From an uncultured Prevotella sp. (GTDB taxonomy: Bacteria; Bacteroidota; Bacteroidia; Bacteroidales; Bacteroidaceae), in assembly GCA_900553595.1 (NCBI GenBank), contig USEC01000001.1, forward strand, positions 1 to 64,000: a DNA stretch of 64,000 bases. Reading direction: 5' to 3'. The notes beneath the pieces were generated by a model. The model made no database searches. It had not been told where the DNA came from and worked only from the letters and a program-made list of their open reading frames with translations. Made by a program: the position numbers and the translations under genes. This document shows positions 8,492-15,054 of the stretch, piece by piece; position 1 is the stretch's first letter, and each line of letters starts with the position of its first letter.

Positions 8492-9895
8492 ATGAGAAAA
8501 ACAATCTACTCAGCAATTCTTTTTTCCCTTTTCTCATCTGCCGCAATGGCACAGTCTGGTAACGACAGCAAGGACGCATGGCTCTACGAGCATTCGCACA
8601 GCTACACAAAACTGGGCAATATAGAGACGCCGATTGAAAGTGACACCTACTACACTTACGACGAGGAAAACATCCTGCGACAGACGCACGAAGTGTCGGT
8701 AAACGAGGACGGAAAGTACGAGCACACCTATACAATGTGGATGATAGTGTTCGACGAGATGTGGCCAGCATCCACCATCACATCCACAAACAGCTACCCC
8801 GACTACTTCATGTCGGGCGTGAAATCGGAGACACGACTCGAAAGAAACCGCACTACAGGCGGCGAAAGCAGTCTATACACCCTCGTGGAGAAACGCTACA
8901 AGAACGGCAACCAGGCCCCATACCAAATATGGACAAGGGAATACAAATACAACAATTATGGACGCGTCATTTCGTACAAGGAGACAATACAGAACCTCAA
9001 ACTCTCCGGCGATGTGAAGGAAGAGTGGGTTCCCGTGGAGAAAACATACGAATACGAAAAAGGCCGCATAAAATCATACACGACAAAGAACCTGCTCTAC
9101 TTCTCGAAGGACTCTAAAAACAACAAGATCACCACAACCACCTATTCTGACTTCAAATACGGCAGCGCAGAACTCACGGAAACTCCGCTCAACGCGGCAT
9201 CGACTGAATGGGAGACATGGATGAAGAAGAATTCAAGCGACCACGTCTCATACACCGTGACACAGACCGTCGATGAAGGCGCCGACGGAACAGTGGACGA
9301 GACATACGTTTACACAGAGGACAACAACAATACTATCGACGGCGACGTGAAGACATACAGGAGAGTAACAGATTCACGCGACGCATTCAACTCATACAAG
9401 GTGTATGAGGAGAAAGTTACCGACAAACTTGGAAGCTACACTGTCCACTCACGCGAATATACCCTCGCACCGGGCGAAGAACCTACCGACGAAAAGATAA
9501 GGACCGGATACATGACCACCCGCACATACACGACGGAGTACGACTACGAGGAGAACACGAAGAGATATGCCGACGGCAAGCTCAAAGAAAGCCCAAGCAG
9601 CATATACAGCCAGAAGAGCGAATGCAGTCCGGAATACGGCTACCTCACACGACTGCAGCTCGACAACACTACTTATGCTGGCGACCAGTCGGTGACAAAC
9701 ACCTTCATCAACACATACGACTCCTACCGCCGTGCCAACGAATCTGTAGGCATCAACGCCATCAACGCCGACACCGACGCACCCGTACTCATCTACAACA
9801 CCCAGGGCATCTGCCTCGGCTCACAGCTCAGCACGCTGCCGAAGGGTCTGTATATAGTGAAGCAGGATGGAAAGACCACGAAGGTAAGGAAGTAA
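8492..9895 (+). CDS. Secreted protein with T9SS-like C-terminal tail, unknown function
   Basis: 467 aa. Signal peptide MRKTIYSAILFSLFSSAAMA, cut after AMA. The body is rich in Tyr, Thr, Asn and charged residues, with YD-repeat-like strands (for example YTYDEENIL, YKYNNYGRVISYKE), suggesting an extended beta-rich extracellular protein. The end, LIYNTQGICLGSQ then LPKGLYIVKQDGKTTKVRK, has the shape of a type A T9SS sorting tail (beta strands, GLYIV, basic end), so surface delivery by T9SS is inferred. The coding strand is A/C-rich compared with neighbours. Single-gene unit with its own promoter; a long hairpin follows the stop. No enzymatic motif seen. Confidence 0.85.
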   Translation: MRKTIYSAILFSLFSSAAMAQSGNDSKDAWLYEHSHSYTKLGNIETPIESDTYYTYDEENILRQTHEVSVNEDGKYEHTYTMWMIVFDEMWPASTITSTNSYPDYFMSGVKSETRLERNRTTGGESSLYTLVEKRYKNGNQAPYQIWTREYKYNNYGRVISYKETIQNLKLSGDVKEEWVPVEKTYEYEKGRIKSYTTKNLLYFSKDSKNNKITTTTYSDFKYGSAELTETPLNAASTEWETWMKKNSSDHVSYTVTQTVDEGADGTVDETYVYTEDNNNTIDGDVKTYRRVTDSRDAFNSYKVYEEKVTDKLGSYTVHSREYTLAPGEEPTDEKIRTGYMTTRTYTTEYDYEENTKRYADGKLKESPSSIYSQKSECSPEYGYLTRLQLDNTTYAGDQSVTNTFINTYDSYRRANESVGINAINADTDAPVLIYNTQGICLGSQLSTLPKGLYIVKQDGKTTKVRK

Positions 9896-9923
9896 GGTTT
9901 ATTGCTCGCTGCGCGAGTTAGAA

Positions 9924-10022
9924 GTTAAAGAAGTTAGAGGAGTTAAAGAAGTTAAAGCCAATTGTATGTTTAGCAATAAAGCTAATGGCTCTAACTTCTT
10001 TAACTCCTCTAACTTCTTTAAC
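9924..10022. repeat. Family F hairpin between convergent genes (terminator-like)
   Basis: GTTAAAGAAGTTAGAGG-type nonamers (9924-9960) are mirrored by their reverse complement (9986-10022): a 37-bp stem with one mismatch and a 25-nt loop. It lies exactly between the 3' ends of the plus-strand secreted protein gene and the minus-strand DUF805 gene, so it can act as a bidirectional terminator. Confidence 0.75.
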
Positions 10023-10027
10023 TCCTA

Positions 10028-10417
10028 TTATATTTCATTGAAATTGCGTATATTATGTGGATCCGCTCCATACCTGTTATCCCCGTCACTTGGCAATAAC
10101 GTAAAAATGAATATTACCAAAAAGCATGGAGGTGGCAATAACAACAACAGCAACCAGTATCCGGAATTTGAAGAGTCGTGTAAACGCCGTACAAGAATTG
10201 TAAAGTTCGGAATTACATTAAGTAGTACGAATAGAATTAAGGGAGTAAAAAAATACTCACTTTTAAAAAAATCAGACGCAAAAACGCAAACAGATACGAG
10301 AAAAATATATACCAACCATTGGTACAGCAAAAACCACCAATAGTCAGAACGGGTTGCTCTGCCTTGCAAAGTGGAATAATTGCTGTAAGCTCTTCTGACT
10401 GCATTTATCATTCCCAT
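10028..10417 (-). CDS. DUF805 family inner-membrane protein
   Basis: 129 aa with three to four hydrophobic segments (about 27-47, 58-75, 87-108). It carries DUF805 hallmarks: GRATRSDYWWF near the N-terminus, LVRRLHDSSNSGYW in the middle and GDNRYGADP at the end. Family function is unknown; members are small inner-membrane proteins. It begins 16 bp after the sufE stop, so it is probably expressed with sufE, though no functional link is known. Confidence 0.88.
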   Translation of the reverse strand: MGMINAVRRAYSNYSTLQGRATRSDYWWFLLYQWLVYIFLVSVCVFASDFFKSEYFFTPLILFVLLNVIPNFTILVRRLHDSSNSGYWLLLLLLPPPCFLVIFIFTLLPSDGDNRYGADPHNIRNFNEI

Positions 10418-10433
10418 AGTTATTGTTTCATAT

Positions 10434-10856
10434 TTAACCCTTTATCTCATACCCCACCGCATAGGCCTTTATCCGCTTCACCATTGCGAGCAGACCGTTG
10501 GCGCGTGTGGGTGAGAGGTGGTCGCCCAGACCGATGGCGTCGATGAAGTAGAGGTCGGCGTCGAGGATTTCCTTGGGTGTGTGGTTGCTTAGAATCTGGA
10601 TGAGCAGGGCTATGATGCCTTTCACGATGAGTGCGTCGCTGTCGGCGGTGAAGACGAGGCGGCCGTCGGCGGTGATGTCGCACTGTATCCATACGCGGCT
10701 CTGGCAGCCGTCGATGAGGTTCTGCTCGGTCTTGTATTTGTCGTCGAGGGGTTCGAGGTCGGAACCGAGGTCGATGAGGAGCTGGTACTTGTCCATCCAG
10801 TCGGTGAAGTCCTGGAACTGGGATATTATTTCGTCTTGTGATTCGTTGATGGTCAT
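10434..10856 (-). CDS. sufE: SufE-like cysteine desulfurase activator
   Basis: 140 aa from the ATG at 10856 (MTINESQDEII); the longer frame adds MPTQKRKKII without family support. SufE accepts persulfide sulfur from the desulfurase SufS for Fe-S cluster assembly. The acceptor cysteine is seen in LIDGCQSRVW (C51), followed by the family's ADSDALIVKG and LSPTRANGL motifs. Nearby Fe-S enzymes (MiaB, NadA) would be clients, but no suf operon partners are adjacent. Family D repeats fill the gap upstream. Confidence 0.9.
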   Translation of the reverse strand: MTINESQDEIISQFQDFTDWMDKYQLLIDLGSDLEPLDDKYKTEQNLIDGCQSRVWIQCDITADGRLVFTADSDALIVKGIIALLIQILSNHTPKEILDADLYFIDAIGLGDHLSPTRANGLLAMVKRIKAYAVGYEIKG

Positions 10857-10886
10857 GATAATTTTCTTTCTTTTTTGAGTGGGCAT

Positions 10887-11028
10887 AGCTAAGCCTTTCT
10901 GGGCATACTAAGCCTTTGATAAAATATTTTTTGGGGAGGCTTACTGAACTTACTAAACCTACTAAACCTACTAAGCCTTACTGGGCCTTTCTAAGCCCTA
11001 CTGAGCCTTTCTGAACCTGCCCCCTGTT
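10887..11028. repeat. Family D decamer array
   Basis: About 13 tandem 9-10 nt units (ACTAAACCT, ACTAAGCCTT, ACTGGGCCTT, TCTAAGCCCT, TCTGAACCTG) fill the space between the U32 gene stop and the sufE start. No promoter recognised. Confidence 0.8.
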
Positions 11029-12282
11029 TCAGTTTTCCTTTGAGGGTTCTTCCTTCACTATCTTGAAGAGTTTGTCGCTCGGCCGTATCTTTCCAGGCAC
11101 CGCGAACGATATGTGCTGTCCCTTGTGTGCTGTCTGGACGGGCTGGAGTTCGTAGCGTATCTCGGCGACGTCGATGTACATCACGCCGGTCGTGGGACCG
11201 GTTATGAGCAGACGGTCGCCCACGCTGAACTCGGCGGCTTCGCAGGTGAACTCCGCCACACCTATCTTCGAGAAGTACTTCACGCCGCGCCCCACATACA
11301 CCTTGCGCTCGGTGGCGTTCGACCCGTAGTTGCTGTTCCATTCGCCGAGGGTCTGTCCCTGGTAGTAGCCGTCCCAGAAGCCGCGGTTGAAGACGGCGGC
11401 GAGTCTTTCGTCCCATTCGTCCTTGCGCTCTTCGGTGAATGTGCCGTCGATGACAGCCTGTATCGCCTCGCGGTAGCATTTCACCACGTTATAGACATAC
11501 TCCGGTCCGCGCGCACGGCCTTCTATCTTGAACACGCGCACGCCGGAGCGCATCATGCGGTCGATGAAACGTATGGTCTTCAGGTCCTTCGGACTCATTA
11601 TGTATTTGTTGTCTATCTCCATCTGTGTGCCCGTCTCGTTGTCGGTGACGGTGTACGAGCGGCGGCAGAGCTGCATGCATGCGCCGCGGTTGGCGGAGCG
11701 TCCGGTGTTCATCAGACTCATGTAACACTTACCGCTTACAGCCATGCAGAGTGCGCCGTGGCAGAACATCTCTATGCGCACGAGTTCGCCGCGCGGACCG
11801 CAGATGTGCTGGCGTTCGATCTCTTCGTGTATGTGCGCCACCTGCTCCATGTTGAGTTCGCGTGCGAGCACGACGACGTCGGCAAACTGTGCGTAGAACT
11901 TCAACGCCTCCACGTTGCTTATGTTGAGCTGTGTGCTGAGGTGCACTTCCACGCCACGCTCACGGCAATAGTTCATCACCGCCACGTCGCTGGCTATCAC
12001 CGCCGATATTCCGGCTTCCGCCGCCGCGTCGATTATCCGGCGCATCATGTCGGTGTCCTCGTCGTAGATGATGGTGTTCACGGTGAGGTAGCTCTTCATG
12101 CCGTTCTCGGTGCATGTGGCGGCTATCTCGCGGAGGTCGTCGATGGTGAAGTGGTTGGCGGAGTGCGAGCGCATGTTGAGCTGCTCAACGCCGAAATATA
12201 TGGAGTCGGCACCGGCCTGTATGGCTGCCACGAGACTTTCGCGGGAGCCGACGGGAGCCATTATTTCGTAGTCTTGGATCAT
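11029..12282 (-). CDS. U32 family enzyme, TrhP-like (tRNA hydroxylation) or peptidase-annotated
   Basis: 417 aa. N-terminal U32 TIM-barrel begins YEIMAPVGSRESLVAAIQAGADSIYFG. The conserved cysteine-rich active region is EMFCHGALCMAVSGKCYMS followed by NRGACMQLCRR, and KFKIEGR-like KIEGRARGPEYVYNVV follows. A C-terminal U32 beta-barrel domain runs from about residue 330. Length and domain order match TrhP/YrrO-type proteins, which need prephenate and Fe-S to make 5-hydroxyuridine at tRNA position 34. Many databases still call the family 'collagenase-like protease'. RlhA is longer, so it is less likely. Confidence 0.85.
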   Translation of the reverse strand: MIQDYEIMAPVGSRESLVAAIQAGADSIYFGVEQLNMRSHSANHFTIDDLREIAATCTENGMKSYLTVNTIIYDEDTDMMRRIIDAAAEAGISAVIASDVAVMNYCRERGVEVHLSTQLNISNVEALKFYAQFADVVVLARELNMEQVAHIHEEIERQHICGPRGELVRIEMFCHGALCMAVSGKCYMSLMNTGRSANRGACMQLCRRSYTVTDNETGTQMEIDNKYIMSPKDLKTIRFIDRMMRSGVRVFKIEGRARGPEYVYNVVKCYREAIQAVIDGTFTEERKDEWDERLAAVFNRGFWDGYYQGQTLGEWNSNYGSNATERKVYVGRGVKYFSKIGVAEFTCEAAEFSVGDRLLITGPTTGVMYIDVAEIRYELQPVQTAHKGQHISFAVPGKIRPSDKLFKIVKEEPSKEN

Positions 12283-12302
12283 GATTTTTTTTCTTCTTTT
12301 CT

Positions 12303-12379
12303 TTTTTTTGAGTGGGCCTTACTGGGCCTTTCTAAGCCTTACTAAGCCCTACTGAACCTACTAAAGCCCTACTGAACCC
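12303..12379. repeat. Family D decamer array
   Basis: Tandem units TACTGGGCCT, TTCTAAGCCT, TACTAAGCCC, TACTGAACC between the nadA stop and the U32 gene start; same family as the array at 10.9 kb. Confidence 0.75.
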
Positions 12380-13369
12380 TCAGCTCAGTTCCAGCATTCT
12401 TTCTATCGGCTTCACGGCCTGCCGTGCCACATCTTCGGGCACTGTCACTTCGGGCCATTCGTGCTTCAGGGTGTTGTATATCTTGAGCAGGGTGTTCTTC
12501 TTCATGTATTCGCACTCGTTGCATGAGCAGCCGACGGAGCCTTCCGACACTTCCGGCGGCACGGGGTAGAACTTCACGCCGGGGCAGGAGCGTTGCAGCT
12601 CGTGGAGTATGCCCGCTTCGGTGGCTATGATGTACTCCTTCGTCTCGGGGTGCTGCTGTGCGTAGTGCAGCATGGTGGCTGTCGAGCCTTTTATGTCGGC
12701 GGCGGCGAGCACGGGTGCCTTGCATTCCAGATGCGCCATGACCACGGCTCCGGGGTGTTCGCGCTTGAGCTTCACGATGGCATCTACGGAGAACTTCTCA
12801 TGCACATGGCAGCCTCCGTTCCATAGCAGCATGTCGCGGCCCGAGACGCTGTTGATGTAGTTGCCGAGGTTGTAGTCGGGACCGAATATTATCTTCTCGT
12901 CCTTGGGGAACGACGCCATCACCTTCTCGGCGTTGCCCGATGTCACCACAACATCGGTGAGAGCCTTCACCGCCGCCGTGGTGTTCACATAGCTCACCAC
13001 CTTGTAGCCCGGATGCTCGGCCTTGAACTTCGCGAGGTCTTCGGCGCGGCATGAGTCGGCAAGCGAGCATCCCGCCGTGAGGTCGGGGCAGAGCACCTTC
13101 TTGTCCGGCGACAGCAGCTTGCAGGTCTCCGCCATGAAGTGCACGCCGCACATCACTATCATGTCGGCGTCGGTCTCGGCGGCCTTGCGTGCCAACGCAA
13201 GCGAGTCGCCAATGAAGTCGGCCACCTCCTGCACCTCGCCCACGGTGTAGTAGTGAGCCAGGAGCACGGCGTTCTTCTGCCGGCACAGTTCGCGTATTTC
13301 CTTCTTCAAATCCACACCTTCGGCCACGGGCTCGTCGATGCATCCTTTTTCTGTCCACTCTTGTTTCAT
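12380..13369 (-). CDS. nadA: Quinolinate synthase NadA
   Basis: 329 aa from the ATG at 13369 (MKQEWTEKG); an in-frame ATG at 13468 would add 33 residues not typical of the family. NadA condenses iminoaspartate with dihydroxyacetone phosphate to quinolinate in NAD synthesis, with a [4Fe-4S] cluster. Seen: AHYYTVGEVQEVADFIGDSL, cluster cysteines in MCGVHFMAET, LECKAPV and GCSCNECEYMK, and the substrate loops GPDYNLGNYI and ATEAGILHEL. nadB and nadC are not adjacent. A minus-strand -7 box near 13.67 kb would give a leader of about 290 nt. Confidence 0.95.
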   Translation of the reverse strand: MKQEWTEKGCIDEPVAEGVDLKKEIRELCRQKNAVLLAHYYTVGEVQEVADFIGDSLALARKAAETDADMIVMCGVHFMAETCKLLSPDKKVLCPDLTAGCSLADSCRAEDLAKFKAEHPGYKVVSYVNTTAAVKALTDVVVTSGNAEKVMASFPKDEKIIFGPDYNLGNYINSVSGRDMLLWNGGCHVHEKFSVDAIVKLKREHPGAVVMAHLECKAPVLAAADIKGSTATMLHYAQQHPETKEYIIATEAGILHELQRSCPGVKFYPVPPEVSEGSVGCSCNECEYMKKNTLLKIYNTLKHEWPEVTVPEDVARQAVKPIERMLELS

Positions 13370-13680
13370 AGCGTCATTGTATTTTTGTTGTTTCTTTGCT
13401 CTGTCATTATGGCGGGGCGTAAGCCTTTCCGGCTTCACCCCTACTCTCCCCCAACACTCATTATTCATTATATTTTTTATTCTTTAAAGAAAAGAAAAAA
13501 TAATAGTATGATAATGTAACGTTAGTAAGTGGAAAACTTTCTGCCTGTTTTTTTGGCTTTTCCGTTGTTCACATTAGAGGGTTGCGTTGTACACAGGTCA
13601 TCGGAATATCTTCTTACTGATACAGAGTGTGTAATGCAAGTTATACCTATATTTTGTTAAACAGGTGCAAAGTTAATAAG
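13370..13680. promoter_or_regulatory. nadA upstream region with a -7 box
   Basis: Minus-strand TAACTTTG at 13668-13675 is the best -7 element; the nearest TTTG (13701-13704) is 25 bp away, longer than usual. The 290-nt region to nadA has no convincing ORF. A regulatory leader is possible but no known riboswitch was recognised. Confidence 0.4.
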
Positions 13681-13894
13681 TTTCCGATAATTTTTTACAT
13701 CAAAGCGTGGAAAACTTCTTGACAACTCCTTTAATAACCCGTGAGTTATTAGTATTCCCCTGTCGTCGGGAGTGTGGGTGTTGGTAACCTGTGAGTTATT
13801 AGGCGGATTACTAACACGTTCTCCACAGGTTGTGTGGATAAGTGGGTTTTGATGAGTGGTAAGAGGTCTTTGAGGTTACAGGAGTTGTGTTTTA

Positions 13895-14100
13895 GGAGTT
13901 AAGGAGTTAAGAATTCAGAAGTTAAGCCATTAGTATCAGGAGTTAAAGGAGTTAGAGAATTTAGCACTCGCTGCGCTCGTTAGAAGTTCTTGCGAGGCAA
14001 GCGGCAGAGCCGAGCGAAAGCCGAATGCTTTAAATTAGCAAAGCATTCGGCTTAACTTCTGAATTTTTAACTTCTGCATTCTTAACTCTTGCATTCCCAA
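13895..14100. repeat. Family F array with GCCGAATGCTT hairpin
   Basis: GGAGTTAAG/GAAGTTAAG units, then a CACTCGCTGCGCTCG module, then GCCGAATGCTT (about 14020) paired with AAGCATTCGGC (about 14041), then TTAACTTCTG units on the other side. The arrangement is a large imperfect inverted repeat inside the origin region. The same modules recur at 18.52-18.80 kb. Confidence 0.7.
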
Positions 14101-14224
14101 GAGAAACTCCCCGCTATCCCTATACTTATACACATAAACCTGTAAAAAGAAGTTCTTCTGTCACAGAGCATTTGGCGAGTTATCCACAGTTATATACATA
14201 TACCCCTGTTTTCCGTGCTTTCCG

Positions 14225-14320
14225 TCCGCAAAAAGAAGCCTTGTTTGCGAGGTAAAGAAGGCTTCTTTGCAACACAAACAAGCCTTGTTCGCAGTGCAGG
14301 GAAGCCTTCTTTTGAGAGCG
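14225..14320. repeat. Family C palindromic repeat inside the origin region
   Basis: Four units of the GAAGCCTTGTTTGC / GCAAACAAGGCTTC type alternate in orientation, so several short stems are possible. Here it is not at a gene end but between DnaA boxes. Confidence 0.8.
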
Positions 14321-14768
14321 GGCGAAGCTGGTGGCGGCAACACTCACGTTCCCTTGCCCTTGCGACAGACAGGCGCACTGTCCACAGGCATCCCCTCCAC
14401 AATGCCATGAAAGCACCTTTATACCTGCCTTATACACATATTTCTCCACCATTACAGGTGATAACTGCCTGTTGATAATCAGCGTTTTGCAATACTTATC
14501 CACACTTATACACATACAACAGGCAAAACATCGCTTCCTGTTCACCACCCAGTATTCACAGGATATGTGGATAACTCCACGACAGGCACGCCTTTGGCAG
14601 ACGGCTGGCACGGTCTGCCAAAGCTGCGAAAAAGACCTTTATACACACCTTTATACACACCTTATAAACATATTTATACACACCTGTCGTTGATAACAGT
14701 CTCTTGTGCATTAAGCGGTTATGATTGGTATCAACTGAGGAGTTAGGAATTAGGAGGTGTGGCAAAAC

Positions 14769-14912
14769 GGAAGTTAGCCGAAGTTAGGCTTCGCCGGAAG
14801 TTAAAGGAAGATAGCGGACAATAGCATAACTCATTGAAAAGAATAGTAATGTCCGTTAACTTCCATCCGCCTTGGCGGATTAACTTCCGATAACTTCGGC
14901 TAACTTCCGATT
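14769..14912. repeat. Family B inverted repeat, copy 2 (reversed)
   Basis: Arms GGAAGATAGCGGACA (14806-14820) and TGTCCGTTAACTTCC (14850-14864) with the GCCGAAGTTAGGCTTCGCC and ATCCGCCTTGGCGGAT modules in opposite order to copy 1. Confidence 0.85.
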
Positions 14913-15054
14913 TGACACACCGCCAACTCCTGACTTTTAATCTATTTTTGCAATACTATTACAATCATGTTTCACAATCAAAAAAACATTAAAAAATTTC
15001 ATCGTTCCTCATTCTTTTTATTATTTTGCACTCCGAAACAAAATCTGTGCATAA

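Larger units (their letters stand above)
13730..14690. other. Candidate chromosomal replication origin (oriC): DnaA-box cluster
   Basis: A gene-free segment with perfect DnaA boxes TTATCCACA at 14180 and 14496, reverse complements at 13833 and 14566, and TTATACACA at 14126, 14430, 14506, 14639, 14651 and 14674. Near-matches occur at 14190 and 14662. The last four (14639, 14651, 14662, 14674) are phased by 11-12 bp, as in origins where DnaA oligomerises. A palindrome TTTGGCAGAC-N10-GTCTGCCAAA sits at 14593-14622, and paired GTGAGTTATTAG elements at 13741 and 13791. AT-rich DNA follows at 14930-15040. Such density is not expected by chance outside an origin or a DnaA-titrating locus. Confidence 0.8.

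Noticed and set aside
9966..10343. 125-codon plus-strand ORF next to DUF805
   Set aside because: Antisense to a clear DUF805 gene and begins in family F repeat DNA.
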